Below, one piece after another: positions 32,288 through 41,063 of a stretch of 64,000 nt of DNA (position 1 is the first letter of the stretch; each line of letters begins with the position of its first letter). Position numbers and translations under genes: made by a program. The notes beneath the pieces were generated by a model. That model saw only the letters and a list, made by a program, of their open reading frames with translations. It had not been told where the DNA came from and did no database searches. The DNA comes from Goekera deserti (GTDB taxonomy: Bacteria; Actinomycetota; Actinomycetes; Mycobacteriales; Geodermatophilaceae): contig NZ_JAAGWK010000010.1 in NCBI RefSeq assembly GCF_010685995.1, forward strand, positions 248,001 through 312,000, written 5' to 3'.

Positions 32288-33526
32288 GTGACCACGGTGA
32301 GCAGGGCCTACGTCTCCCGGATGGCCGCGCTCACCGTCTTCGACCCCAACGGCGACCGGGTCGGCAAGCTGCGCGACGTCGTCGTGGCGCTGCGGGTGGA
32401 CTCCGCCCCGCCGCGGGTGCTGGGCCTGGTCGTGGAGATCGTGGCCCGCCGCCGGATCTTCATCCCGATGGGCCGGGTCACCGGGCTGGACGCGGGCTCG
32501 GTGGTGCTGGGCTCGGGCACGCTGAACCTCAAGCGCTTCGAGCAGCGGGCCGGGGAGACCCTCGTGCTCGGGGAGCTGCTGGACCGCTCGGTGCGCATCC
32601 TGGAGAACGACCGCCCGGCCACTGTCGTGGACGCCGGCATGGAGCAGACCCGGACCGGTGAGTGGGTGCTGTCCCGGGTCGCCGTCCAGGAGCCGGGCCG
32701 GATCGGGCGCCGCGGGCAGCTGCGCCAGCTGGCCTGGGACGAGGTGAGCGGGCTGGCCCTGCCGCAGGGCGGGCAGGGCACCGAGACGCTGCTGGCCACC
32801 TACCGCGACCTCAACGCCGCCGACCTGGCGCACGCCCTGCAGGACCTGCCGGTCAAGCGCCGGCACGAGGTCGCCGAGGCCCTGGACGACGACCGGCTGG
32901 CCGACGTGCTCGGCGAGCTGCCCGAGGCCGAGCAGATCGGCATCCTCGGCACGCTGGCCGACCGGCGGGCCGCCGACGTGCTCGAGGAGATGGACCCCGA
33001 CGACGCCGCCGACCTGCTCAACGAGATGCCCGGGGCCGACCAGCAGCGCTACCTGGAGCTGATGGAGCCCGACGAGGCTGAGTCGGTGCGCCAGCTGCTG
33101 GCCTACAACGAGGACACCGCCGGCGGGATCATGACCAGCGAGCCGGTGATCCTCACCCCGGACGCCACGATCGCCGAGGCGCTGGCCCGGGTGCGCGAGC
33201 CCGAGCTCACCCCGTCACTGGCCAGCCAGGTGTACGTGTGCCGGGCACCCTCGGCCACCCCGACGGGCAGGTACCTGGGCCTGGCGCACATCCAGCGGCT
33301 GCTCCGGGAGCCACCCTCCACGCTGGTCAGCGGCGTGCTGGACGACCTGGAGCCGCTGCGCCCCGGCGCCACCCTCAACGAGGTCACCCGCTACTTCGCC
33401 ACCTACAACCTGGTCGCCGCCCCGGTGGTGGACAGCCAGGGCCGGCTGGTCGGCGCGGTCAGCGTGGACGACGTGCTGGACCACCTGCTGCCCGACGACT
33501 GGCGCGAGCAGGCCCGGCGTGGCTGA
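32288..33526 (+). CDS. MgtE N-terminal/CBS domain protein with PRC-barrel-like N-terminus
   Basis: 412 residues. The N-terminal 150 residues contain a PRC-barrel-like segment (VFDPNGDRVGKLRDVVVAL). An MgtE intracellular N-domain follows (about 160-270), with the repeating pattern LADVLGELPEAEQIGIL and DAADLLNEMPGADQQ. Two CBS motifs form the end (MTSEPVILTPDATIAEAL, APVVDSQGRLVGAVSVDDV). The membrane channel part of MgtE is missing, so this is a soluble sensor or regulator, as in the M. tuberculosis Rv1232c relative. GTG 32288 is leaderless (TAACCT, 8 nt). The next gene overlaps its end by 8 bp. Confidence 0.86.
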   Translation: MTTVSRAYVSRMAALTVFDPNGDRVGKLRDVVVALRVDSAPPRVLGLVVEIVARRRIFIPMGRVTGLDAGSVVLGSGTLNLKRFEQRAGETLVLGELLDRSVRILENDRPATVVDAGMEQTRTGEWVLSRVAVQEPGRIGRRGQLRQLAWDEVSGLALPQGGQGTETLLATYRDLNAADLAHALQDLPVKRRHEVAEALDDDRLADVLGELPEAEQIGILGTLADRRAADVLEEMDPDDAADLLNEMPGADQQRYLELMEPDEAESVRQLLAYNEDTAGGIMTSEPVILTPDATIAEALARVREPELTPSLASQVYVCRAPSATPTGRYLGLAHIQRLLREPPSTLVSGVLDDLEPLRPGATLNEVTRYFATYNLVAAPVVDSQGRLVGAVSVDDVLDHLLPDDWREQARRG

Positions 33527-34139
33527 CGGCCCCCGCGAGGGCGCGCGCCGGCTGGACCAGCCGCGGGCCGCCCGGGGCCTGGGCAACCTGGTGCGGCTGG
33601 ACCCGGACACCATCGGCCGGCTCGCCGAGGGCATCGCCCGGTTCCTGGGGACGGGGCGGTTCCTGGCGATCCAGACGATGATCGTGGTCGTCTGGATCGC
33701 GCTCAACGTCTTCGCGGTGCAGCTGCGCTGGGACCCGTACCCGTTCATCCTGCTGAACCTGGCCTTCTCCACCCAGGCGGCCTACGCCGCGCCGCTGATC
33801 CTGCTCGCGCAGAACCGGCAGACCGACCGCGACCGGGTGCAGGCCGAGGAGGACCGGGCCCGCGCGGCGAGCACCCGGGCCGACACCGAGTACCTGGCCC
33901 GTGAGCTGGCCTCGCTGCGGGTGGCCGTCGGTGAGCTGGCCACCCGGGACTTCATCCGCGGGGAGCTGCAGCGGGCCATCGGCGGCGACGAGGGCGACGC
34001 GGCGGCCGCCGCGGCCGAGCGCAAGAAGAAGCAGAAGAAGAAGCGCGAGGCCGCCGCCGCGGCGGCCGCGGCCCGCTCCGGGTCGTCGTCCACCGCCGAC
34101 CGGCGGCCGCCGCGGCGCCGGGAGGAACCCCTCAGCTGA
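33519..34139 (+). CDS. DUF1003 membrane protein
   Basis: 206 residues. DUF1003 core: GTGRFLAIQTMIVVVWIALNV and PYPFILLNLAFSTQAAYAAP (two helices), then QNRQTDRDRVQAEEDR, the family signature. A helical region and a very basic, Lys/Ala-rich tail (RKKKQKKKREAAAAAAAAR) follow. Function unknown. Start GTG 33519 overlaps the MgtE-N gene, so the two are co-translated, and the same pair is adjacent in M. tuberculosis (Rv1232c-Rv1231c). The 3' end overlaps that of the facing GNAT gene by 8 bp. Confidence 0.87.
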   Translation: MADGPREGARRLDQPRAARGLGNLVRLDPDTIGRLAEGIARFLGTGRFLAIQTMIVVVWIALNVFAVQLRWDPYPFILLNLAFSTQAAYAAPLILLAQNRQTDRDRVQAEEDRARAASTRADTEYLARELASLRVAVGELATRDFIRGELQRAIGGDEGDAAAAAAERKKKQKKKREAAAAAAAARSGSSSTADRRPPRRREEPLS

Positions 34140-34599
34140 CCGTGCGCTCCCGGTACCAGTGCATCTCGTGCCCGGTCGCGGTGAACGCCTCGTTGCCCAC
34201 CAGCCGCCCGGTGGTGGTGCTGGTGACCACGAACCCCTCGCTCTCGTAGAGCGCCCGGGCGGCGTCGTTGCCGTCGAGCACGGTGAGCTCCACCTCGGCA
34301 CCGGCCCGCTCCAGCGCGTGCCGGAGCAGCGCCCGGCCCACGCCGCGCCGGTGGCAGGCGGGGTCGACGTACATCCAGGTCACCTCGGCGTCGGAGAACG
34401 CCAGGAAACCGACCACCCGGCCGTCGAGCTCGGCCACCCACAGGTCGCCGTCGAACAGGCCCTCGCCCTCGTACGTCTGCTCCAGGGTGAGGAAGGCCTC
34501 GACGCCGACGGAGGCGGCCAGCTCGCCGAGCCGGGCGGCGTCGTGCACCTCGGTGACCCGCTGCCAGTCGGCGGGTGCGTAGTCGCGGATGGTGATCAC
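34132..34599 (-). CDS. GNAT-family N-acetyltransferase
   Basis: 155 residues with the GNAT fold. It begins VITIRDYAPADWQRVTEVHD; the acetyl-CoA motif A is VDPACHRRGVGRALLRHAL, followed by LTVLDGNDAARALYESEGF. Close to PhnO/RimI-like acetyltransferases, substrate unknown. Its GTG 34599 overlaps the stop of the upstream kinase gene by 4 bp (GTGA), so it is the second gene of a two-gene operon. Confidence 0.88.
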   Translation of the reverse strand: MITIRDYAPADWQRVTEVHDAARLGELAASVGVEAFLTLEQTYEGEGLFDGDLWVAELDGRVVGFLAFSDAEVTWMYVDPACHRRGVGRALLRHALERAGAEVELTVLDGNDAARALYESEGFVVTSTTTGRLVGNEAFTATGHEMHWYRERTVS

Positions 34600-35219
34600 G
34601 GTGCTCTGCCTACCGGCTCGGCGTCGCCGGCACCACCGAGTTCCCCGGGGTCGGCGCTGCCCTCCCGGTGGACCGTCGCCGCGGCGATCCGGCCGGTGCG
34701 CCGGGTGGCCTCCGGGGTCAGGGCGGCCGTCAGCGCCGCCTCGACCGCCCCCAGCGGGTCCGGCCCGGCCGTGTCGACGACGACGTGCGGCTCGGTCCAC
34801 GCGTCGACGTCGCGGCGGGCGACCTGCTGCCAGCTCGGCACCACGTGCCCCGGCAGGTCGGCGTGGCGCTGCTCCACCCGGCGCCGGTGCTCGGCCCGGT
34901 CGCCGCAGACCAGCCGCACCCAGCGCACCGGGGTGCCGGTGGCCGCGGCCAGCTCGGCGAACGGCGCGCGGGAGGCCGCGACCGGGAAGACGGCGTCGAC
35001 CACCACGTCGGTGCCGGCCTGCAGGCAGGTGCCGGCCATGGCCAGCGCCAGCTCGTACCCCGCCCCGCCGACGTCGTCCTGCCCGGCGACCAGGCCGCTG
35101 CGCACCAGCGCGGCCTCGACGGCGTCGATCCGCACGTGCGCGGCCCGCAGCCGGCCGGCCAGCTCCCGGGCCAGCGTCGTCTTGCCGACCCCGGGCAGCC
35201 CACCGATGAGCACCAGCAC
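34596..35219 (-). CDS. P-loop kinase-like protein (AAA_33)
   Basis: 207 residues. Walker A is LIGGLPGVGKTTLARELAG at residues 4-22, and a Walker B-like strand lies in DVVVDAVFPVAASR. This is the zeta-toxin/chloramphenicol-phosphotransferase-like kinase group, which phosphorylates small molecules. The start is taken at GTG 35219, just before the P-loop strand; no ribosome site is clear. It is coupled to the GNAT gene, so the two may modify one substrate class, possibly in drug resistance. That is inference. Confidence 0.78.
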   Translation of the reverse strand: MLVLIGGLPGVGKTTLARELAGRLRAAHVRIDAVEAALVRSGLVAGQDDVGGAGYELALAMAGTCLQAGTDVVVDAVFPVAASRAPFAELAAATGTPVRWVRLVCGDRAEHRRRVEQRHADLPGHVVPSWQQVARRDVDAWTEPHVVVDTAGPDPLGAVEAALTAALTPEATRRTGRIAAATVHREGSADPGELGGAGDAEPVGRAP

Positions 35220-35334
35220 CGGGTCAGCATGCCCGAGCGGCGCCGGCCGCCTGGTCGCCCCGCCGGCCGGGACCCGGCGCGTGGGTAGGGTGGCCGGCGT
35301 CACTTGCCGGCACACAGCCAGGAGATCCCGGACG

Positions 35335-36873
35335 ATGCACCGACGCAGCCCGGCCCGAGCCCTCGCCGCCGTCCTCGGGCTGGTGACCGCGGTCACCGTC
35401 GGCATGCCGGGGGCCCAGGCAGGCGACCGGTCCCCGCTGGTGTCCGCCGTCACCGGCATCGAGGCCACCACGACGCAGCTGACCCTGGCCGGTGCCTCCT
35501 GGACGCGCACGGTGGGCACGGTCAGCGGGGTGGTCGACCCGCGCGAGCAGGTCGCCGGGCTCGCCGGCCTGCCGGTGGACGCCGCCGGGCGCCACCACTA
35601 CACGTCCGAGTTCGAGGTGCTGGCGCCCACCGGGGCGACCCGGGCCGACCTCGTGCTGGTCGAGGCGGAGAACCGCGGCTCACCGCTGGTGCTCGGCGCA
35701 CTCCAGGACCTCACCCTGCCCGTCGGCTCCCCGACCAGCCCGCGGGCCATCAACTGGCCGCCCGGGCTGGGCAACGGCTTCCTGCAGTCGGTCGGGGTCT
35801 CCTACGCCCGGGTGCAGTGGGAGACCGGCATCTCCGCCGGGGTGCCGGCGACCGCGCAGGGCATCGGCGAGGTGATCACCCGCGACTTCGGCCGGCTGCT
35901 GGAGGGGACCGACCGGGGCGTGGCCGACCGGCGCGGGCTGCCGGTGTTCGGCGCCTCACTGCTGGCCGGGGTGAGCCAGAGCGCGTGGTTCGTGAACACG
36001 CTGGTCGACGAGGGGTTCAACGCCGACCCGCGCACCGGCCGGCGGGTGTTCGACGGGGCCCTGGCCGTCGACGGCACCGGCAACCGGTTGGCCATCAACC
36101 GGCTCGCCGGCACGGCGCCGCAGCAGCCGTACCTGCTGCCCGACGGCGTGCCGGTCACCATCGACCAGCTGCTCACCCGGCACCGCAGCGACCCGCTGTA
36201 CGTCGACGTCGCCAACTACACCGACTTCTACCGGCTGCGCGCCAGCGTCTCGGACCAGGCGCCGCGGCGACCGGACGCGCGCCGTTACGACTGGCCGTCC
36301 CCGCACGCCGGGACCAGCTTCCCCGACGCGGTGGTGTTCGGCCTGCTGCGCTGCAACGACGGCTCGGTGGTACCGCGCAACCCGATCGACTACCGGCCCC
36401 ACCTGCGCACCCTGGTGACGCAGTTCGCGACGGCGCTCACCCACCCGGGCGCGGGCGCCCGGCGGGCGCTGCCGCCGTCGGCGCTGTTCGAGCTCACCGC
36501 CGCCCCGGCCGCCTCGGCGACCTTCAACGCGCTGCCCGGCGTCGCGCTGTCGGTGCCCCGGGTCGACCCGGACACCGCGCAGCCGCTGGGCGGCGTGCGC
36601 TTCCCGGAGGCGACCGTGCCGCTGGGCCGGCCGCTGCCCGTCGCGCTGCCCCCGGTGAGCACCCGGAACATCCTCGACGTCTGCGGCAACTGGGGCGGGT
36701 GGCAGCCCTTCACGGCCGGCGAGCTGGCCACCCGGTACGGCACGGTGGACGACTACCTCGCACGCTACGCAGCGGCCGTGGACGAGCAGGTCCGGCAGGG
36801 GTACCTCCGCGCCGAGGAGCGTGCGCCGATGCTGGACGCCGCCCGGGCCGCCTTCCTGTCCGCGCCCGCCTGA
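35335..36873 (+). CDS. Secreted alpha/beta-hydrolase-domain protein (PF20091-like)
   Basis: 512 residues. A signal peptide (MHRRSPARALAAVLGLVTAV...AQA, to about 32) is followed by the long alpha/beta domain typical of a secreted esterase-like family. Its blocks include VLVEAENRGSP, FGASLLAGVSQSAWFVNTLVDEGF (nucleophile Ser in GVSQSA) and ILDVCGNWGGWQPF. Substrate unknown. A TAGGGT hexamer (35286-35291) probably serves as -10, with a 5' leader of about 35 nt. AGGAG lies 10 nt before the ATG. It is divergent from the kinase operon. Confidence 0.82.
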   Translation: MHRRSPARALAAVLGLVTAVTVGMPGAQAGDRSPLVSAVTGIEATTTQLTLAGASWTRTVGTVSGVVDPREQVAGLAGLPVDAAGRHHYTSEFEVLAPTGATRADLVLVEAENRGSPLVLGALQDLTLPVGSPTSPRAINWPPGLGNGFLQSVGVSYARVQWETGISAGVPATAQGIGEVITRDFGRLLEGTDRGVADRRGLPVFGASLLAGVSQSAWFVNTLVDEGFNADPRTGRRVFDGALAVDGTGNRLAINRLAGTAPQQPYLLPDGVPVTIDQLLTRHRSDPLYVDVANYTDFYRLRASVSDQAPRRPDARRYDWPSPHAGTSFPDAVVFGLLRCNDGSVVPRNPIDYRPHLRTLVTQFATALTHPGAGARRALPPSALFELTAAPAASATFNALPGVALSVPRVDPDTAQPLGGVRFPEATVPLGRPLPVALPPVSTRNILDVCGNWGGWQPFTAGELATRYGTVDDYLARYAAAVDEQVRQGYLRAEERAPMLDAARAAFLSAPA

Positions 36874-36893
36874 CCGCTGCGGGCCCGCCGAGG

Positions 36894-37205
36894 TCAGCCG
36901 GTCAGCACCTGCACCAGCGCCCCGGCGGCACCGGCCAGCAGCAGCACCACGACGAACGGCGCCCGCAGCGCCAGGGCCAGCGCCGCGACGGCCAGCCCGA
37001 CCAGCCGGCCGTCGAGCACCAGCTCGCTGCCGGAGGTCGCGGCCTGCACGGCCACCAGCGCGCCGAGCAGCGCCGCGGGCACGAACTCCACCACCCGGGC
37101 GACCACCGGGTGCTCGACCCACGCGGCCGGCACCGACAGCCCGGCCACCTTGAGCAGGTAGCAGCCCACCGCGCCGACGACGACGGCGACCCACACGGTG
37201 CTCAC
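36894..37205 (-). CDS. azlD: Branched-chain amino acid exporter subunit AzlD
   Basis: 103-residue membrane protein with about four helices (VWVAVVVGAVGCYLLKVAGL, VVEFVPAALLGALVAVQAA and others), the small subunit of the AzlCD exporter for branched-chain amino acids. Start GTG 37205 overlaps the azlC stop by 4 bp. The adjacent large subunit secures the call. Confidence 0.87.
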   Translation of the reverse strand: MSTVWVAVVVGAVGCYLLKVAGLSVPAAWVEHPVVARVVEFVPAALLGALVAVQAATSGSELVLDGRLVGLAVAALALALRAPFVVVLLLAGAAGALVQVLTG

Positions 37206-37879
37206 CGGCGCCCCCGCCCGGCCAGGGCGACCGCCACCACCGCCGCCACCACCTGCACGCCGGCCGGCACCACCGGCGTCAGCGCCAGGGCGACCAGCGC
37301 ACCGCCCAGGGCCACCCGGCGCTGCGCGGGCGCCTCGTCCCAGCCCCGCTGCAACCGCGGCCACAGCAGCGCCAGGAACGCCGCGGGCACGACGGCGTCC
37401 AGGGCGGCCTGCGCCGTGGCCCCGAGGGCGGCGGCGCCGAGGGCACCGACGACGGTCATCGCGTTCCAGCTGAGGTAGAGGCTGGCGCCGCCGGTCCAGA
37501 ACGCCAGCCGGGCCAGGTCGCGGTCCGGGGCGGCCAGCGCCAGCGCCGTCGTCTCGTCGATCACCCAGTGCGCCGTCCCGAGCCGGCGCAGGGTGCCGCG
37601 CGGCTGCAGCAGCGGCAGCAGCCGGACGCCGTAGACGGTGTTGCGGGTGCCGAGCAGCAGCGCGCTGCCGACCGCGGCGAGCGCTCCCCCACCGGCCCCG
37701 AGCACGCCGACCAGGGCGAACTGCGAGGCGCCGGTGAACATGAGCGCGGACAGCGTCAGCGCCTGCCACACGTCCAGCCCGGCGGCGTCGGCGGCGGCTC
37801 CGAAGGCCACGCCGTAGAGGCCGACCGCGACCCCGAGCCCGACGGCGTCGCGGACGGTCTGGGCACGGGTGGACGGCAC
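37202..37879 (-). CDS. azlC: Branched-chain amino acid exporter subunit AzlC
   Basis: 225-residue membrane protein of the AzlC family. Key blocks: VGLYGVAFGAAADAAGLDVW, LMFTGASQFALVGVL and GTRNTVYGVRLLPLL. It exports branched-chain amino acids together with AzlD. The start is GTG 37879, since TAGGGT (minus strand, 37892-37887) sits 7 nt upstream; the frame is open to 37900 but the extra residues would lie on the promoter. Confidence 0.88.
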   Translation of the reverse strand: MPSTRAQTVRDAVGLGVAVGLYGVAFGAAADAAGLDVWQALTLSALMFTGASQFALVGVLGAGGGALAAVGSALLLGTRNTVYGVRLLPLLQPRGTLRRLGTAHWVIDETTALALAAPDRDLARLAFWTGGASLYLSWNAMTVVGALGAAALGATAQAALDAVVPAAFLALLWPRLQRGWDEAPAQRRVALGGALVALALTPVVPAGVQVVAAVVAVALAGRGRR

Positions 37880-37962
37880 GCCCCCGACCCTAGGCAGCAC
37901 CCCCCGGCGCCGGTGCCACGGTCGTCACACCGCCGCGCCCAGGTGCCCCCTGTGCGCCGCCG

Positions 37963-37968
37963 TACAGT
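37963..37968 (+). promoter_or_regulatory. Probable -10 element of mrp
   Basis: TACAGT fits the TANNNT -10 pattern and would give a leader of about 75 nt before ATG 38052, with GAAGGAG near 38034. No convincing -35 was found. Confidence 0.35.
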
Positions 37969-38051
37969 GGAGGAGGCCCGGTGCGAGGGTCGCCGCCGAT
38001 GCGGCGACTCCTCGATCCCCTGGCCTCCCCGTCGAAGGAGACACACCGCAG

Positions 38052-39209
38052 ATGCCCGACACCCTGACCGGCTCTCCGGCCCTGGACGCCGTGAACGCGG
38101 CCCTCGCCACCGTCCAGGACCCCGAGATCAACCGTCCGCTGCCCGAGCTGGGCATGGTGAAGGACGTGCAGATCGGCGTGGGCGGCGACCCGGGCGCCGT
38201 GCGGGTCGACGTGTACCTCACCGTCTCCGGCTGCCCGATGCGCGAGACGATCACCAACCGGGTGACCCAGGCCGTCTCCGCGGTCGCCGGCGTGACCTCG
38301 GTGCAGGTCGAGCTGGACGTGATGGACGACGAGCAGCGCGCCGAGCTGCGCCGGACGGTGCGCGGCGACGCCGCCGAGCCGGTCATCCCGTTCGCCCAGC
38401 CCGGTTCGCTGACCCGGGTGTACGCGGTCGCCTCGGGCAAGGGCGGCGTCGGCAAGTCCAGCGTGACGGTGAACCTGGCCGCGGCGCTGGCCAAGAAGGG
38501 CCTGTCCGTCGGCGTCGTGGACGCCGACATCTACGGCCACTCGGTGCCCCGCATGCTCGGCGTGGACGACAAGCCGACGCAGGTCAACGACATGATCATG
38601 CCGCCGCAGTCCTACGGCATCAAGGTCATCTCGATCGGCATGTTCACCCCGGGCAACACCCCGGTGGTGTGGCGCGGGCCGATGCTGCACCGCGCGCTGC
38701 AGCAGTTCCTCGCCGACGTGTGGTGGGGCGACCTGGACGTGCTGCTGATGGACCTGCCCCCGGGCACCGGCGACGTCGCGATCTCGGTGGCCCAGCTGGT
38801 GCCGAACGCCGAGATCCTGGTGGTCACCACGCCGCAGCAGGCCGCCGCCGAGGTGGCCGAGCGCGCCGGCGCGATCGCCACGCAGACCCACCAGCAGGTG
38901 GTCGGCGTCATCGAGAACATGTCCTGGCTGGACCTGCCCGACGGCAGCCGGATGGAGCTGTTCGGCTCCGGTGGCGGTGAGGCCGTCTCCGACGCGCTCA
39001 CCAAGACCCTGGGCGCGCGGGTGCCGCTGCTCGGCCAGATCCCGCTGGACACCCGGGTGCGCGAGGCCGGCGACAGCGGTGCGCCGATCGTGCTGGCCCA
39101 GCCGGACGCCCCGGCCGCCCAGGCGCTGCAGAAGATCGCCGACGGCCTGGCCGTGCGCCAGCGCGGCCTGTCCGGCATGTCGCTGAGCCTGACCCCGGTC
39201 CGCAAGTAG
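38052..39209 (+). CDS. mrp: Mrp/ApbC-family P-loop ATPase (Fe-S cluster carrier-like)
   Basis: 385 residues. N-terminal DUF59/MIP18 domain (about 1-95, VQDPEINRPLPELGMVKDVQ), then a deviant Walker A ASGKGGVGKSSVTVNLA (about 130-145), VDADIYG and LLMDLPPGTGD. Mrp proteins deliver Fe-S clusters to apoproteins. The CXXC cluster-binding motif that follows ENMS in many homologues is absent here (ENMSWLDLPDGSRMELFG), a feature also seen in M. tuberculosis Rv1229c. Cluster carriage therefore needs caution. A GAAGGAG site lies upstream of the ATG. Confidence 0.93.
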   Translation: MPDTLTGSPALDAVNAALATVQDPEINRPLPELGMVKDVQIGVGGDPGAVRVDVYLTVSGCPMRETITNRVTQAVSAVAGVTSVQVELDVMDDEQRAELRRTVRGDAAEPVIPFAQPGSLTRVYAVASGKGGVGKSSVTVNLAAALAKKGLSVGVVDADIYGHSVPRMLGVDDKPTQVNDMIMPPQSYGIKVISIGMFTPGNTPVVWRGPMLHRALQQFLADVWWGDLDVLLMDLPPGTGDVAISVAQLVPNAEILVVTTPQQAAAEVAERAGAIATQTHQQVVGVIENMSWLDLPDGSRMELFGSGGGEAVSDALTKTLGARVPLLGQIPLDTRVREAGDSGAPIVLAQPDAPAAQALQKIADGLAVRQRGLSGMSLSLTPVRK

Positions 39210-39227
39210 TTCCGGCCGCACGACCAC

Positions 39228-39260
39228 GACGGCCGGTCCCCCACACGGGGACCGGCCGTC
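39228..39260. terminator. Bidirectional terminator-like hairpin after mrp
   Basis: GACGGCCGGTCCCC (39228-39241) pairs perfectly with GGGGACCGGCCGTC (39247-39260) around a 5-nt loop, a 14-bp stem. It lies between mrp and the facing repeat-protein gene. Confidence 0.85.
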
Positions 39261-39281
39261 GCCGTCTCCGGCCGGCGCCCG

Positions 39282-40235
39282 TCAGCTGAGCAGGCGCCGC
39301 ACGCCCAGCCCGTCGCCGGTGATGACGCCGGTGGCCGTGGTGTCGTCCTCGGTGACGTCCCCGTTCGCGTCCACCAGGGTCGGGGAGGTCGCGACGAACA
39401 CCGCGTCGTCGGGGTTGCCGTAGGTGAGGACGCGCGTCGTCCGGGGGTTGGTCGCCCCGCCCGAGGTCGGCAGCTCCGCGGACAGGAAGTACTGGTTGCC
39501 GCGGCGCACGGCCAGCTGGTCGGCGCCGTCGGCGTCGGTGGCGGTGGGCTTGCCGCCGACCGTGGTCTGCGGCGCCCAGTCCCCGGCGTAGACGGCGTCG
39601 TCGGGGTTGCCGAAGAGGAAGTCGGCGTCGGCCGTGCCGGTCCTCAGGTCGTTCTTGACGAAGAAGTGCCCGTCTCGGACCACCATGAGGGTGTCGCCCT
39701 TGCCCGTCACCCCGGGTGCCGGCGCCCTGACCTCGCCGTTCCAGTTGCCCACGAGCACGTGGTCCTCGGGGTCGCCGTAGGTGAACACCGTGTCGGCCAC
39801 GCCCGACGTCCGGACGTCGTTCTTGACGAAGTACGTGTTGCCCCGGCGGACGGCGAGGCTGTCGATGCCGTCGCCGTCCCAGTCGCCGACGTGGACGTCG
39901 TCCTGCACGTCGCCGTAGCTGAACACCGTGGCCGTCACCGACGGGTCGACCCGGCCGGGCACGTGGAAGGTGTTCCCACGGCGGACCATGGGGAGGTCGC
40001 GGCCGGTGCCGTACCAGTCCCCGACGTACGCCAGGTCGTCGTCCTCACCGAAGAGGATGCCCCGCTGCGCCTGGCCGTCGACGTTGAACGCACCGCTGAA
40101 GAGGTAGACCGGGCCGCGGCCCTCGACCTCGCCGCCGGTGGTGAAGCGGGCGGCGGCGGGTGTCATGGTCGCGATGGTCAGCGCGGTCAGGGTCGCAGCG
40201 GTGAGCGCGGGGAGCCGGGCGGCACGGGTGGACAT
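39282..40235 (-). CDS. Secreted FG-GAP/VCBS-like repeat protein
   Basis: 317 residues. A signal peptide (MSTRAARLPALTAATLTALT...AAA) is followed by about five repeats of about 45-50 residues with the pattern FxYGDPxDxVxVGDWxGxGxDxLAVRRGNxYFV. The DWDGDGIDSLAV unit resembles calcium-binding FG-GAP blades, so a partial beta-propeller is likely. Similar repeats occur at the C-terminus of many actinobacterial secreted hydrolases, but here no catalytic domain is attached. AGGAG lies 5 nt before ATG 40235. Role unknown. Confidence 0.78.
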   Translation of the reverse strand: MSTRAARLPALTAATLTALTIATMTPAAARFTTGGEVEGRGPVYLFSGAFNVDGQAQRGILFGEDDDLAYVGDWYGTGRDLPMVRRGNTFHVPGRVDPSVTATVFSYGDVQDDVHVGDWDGDGIDSLAVRRGNTYFVKNDVRTSGVADTVFTYGDPEDHVLVGNWNGEVRAPAPGVTGKGDTLMVVRDGHFFVKNDLRTGTADADFLFGNPDDAVYAGDWAPQTTVGGKPTATDADGADQLAVRRGNQYFLSAELPTSGGATNPRTTRVLTYGNPDDAVFVATSPTLVDANGDVTEDDTTATGVITGDGLGVRRLLS

Positions 40236-40597
40236 GCGTCTCCTGTCGTCGGCCGCTCGATGCGGTCCGGGGTACAGCGGTGCCCGTGGACACGGCTCGC
40301 GGACCGCGGACTCGTCGCCTCCCGCCCGTCCTGTCGCCGACCACGACGGTCGGCGTGCGGCCGCCGACGCCACGCCGGCGACCCGGGCAACGGCGGGCCG
40401 TGCCCGGATCGGCGGCTGGCTCAGCATCCCAGCGAGTCGGGGCTGCTGCGCGGCGGCTCAGCGGGAGAGGTGCACGAAGACGATGCCGGCGGACTGTCCG
40501 GTTGTGACGGACTCTGCGTCCCGGGAGCCCCGTCCGGTCGGTGGGGTCGACCCGGGCCGCGGCGGCCTCGGCGTCGCGCCGCCGCCCGGGCCCGCAG
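40236..40597. other. Intergenic region between the repeat protein and tatB
   Basis: 362 bp with no supported gene. It contains an inverted repeat, GCCGACC (40336-40342) with GGTCGGC (40348-40354) and a 5-nt loop, and must hold the promoter of the repeat-protein gene. No clear -10 was identified. The 3' end of tatB faces it. Confidence 0.4.
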
Positions 40598-40996
40598 TCA
40601 GGTGGCGTCGAGGTCGAACGGGGGCGGGACGCTGCGGTCCCGGCGGACGGCGCGCGTGGCACCGGCTGCGGCACCAGCAGCGGCCGCGCCGGGGACGCCG
40701 GCCGACCCCGGCCCGCTGCCGCGGCGCACGGGCGGGCCGTCGTCGTCGTCGTCCAGCAGCTGCTTGCGGATGAAGGTCTTGGGGTTGTACTGCCGCAGGT
40801 CCATGTCGCGCAGCTGGTCGAAGTCCTCGCCCAGCGAGTCGTGCAGCTGCCCGCGGACGCCGGTGACCGCCGAGCGGACCCGCTTGAGCCCGTCGGCGGC
40901 GTCCTTCGCGAGGCTGGGCAGCCGTTCGGGGCCGAAGATGAAGAGCGCGGCGAGCCCGAGGACGATGATCTCGCCCCAGCCGATCGAGTCGAACAC
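40598..40996 (-). CDS. tatB: Twin-arginine translocase subunit TatB
   Basis: 132 residues from GTG 40996, with GAGGAG 5 nt upstream. The N-terminal helix VFDSIGWGEIIVLGLAALFIFGPERLP contains the conserved hinge FGPERLP. An amphipathic helix (LAKDAADGLKRVRSAV) and a long polar tail follow, as in TatB. It forms the Tat substrate receptor with TatC, which is not in the window. The order htrA-tatB matches M. tuberculosis. Confidence 0.92.
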   Translation of the reverse strand: MFDSIGWGEIIVLGLAALFIFGPERLPSLAKDAADGLKRVRSAVTGVRGQLHDSLGEDFDQLRDMDLRQYNPKTFIRKQLLDDDDDGPPVRRGSGPGSAGVPGAAAAGAAAGATRAVRRDRSVPPPFDLDAT

Positions 40997-41063
40997 CCCA
41001 GCTCCTCTCGTGCCCCCGTGGTCGCGCCCAGCGTAGGTGTCCCGGCTGGGGGCACTGCTGACG

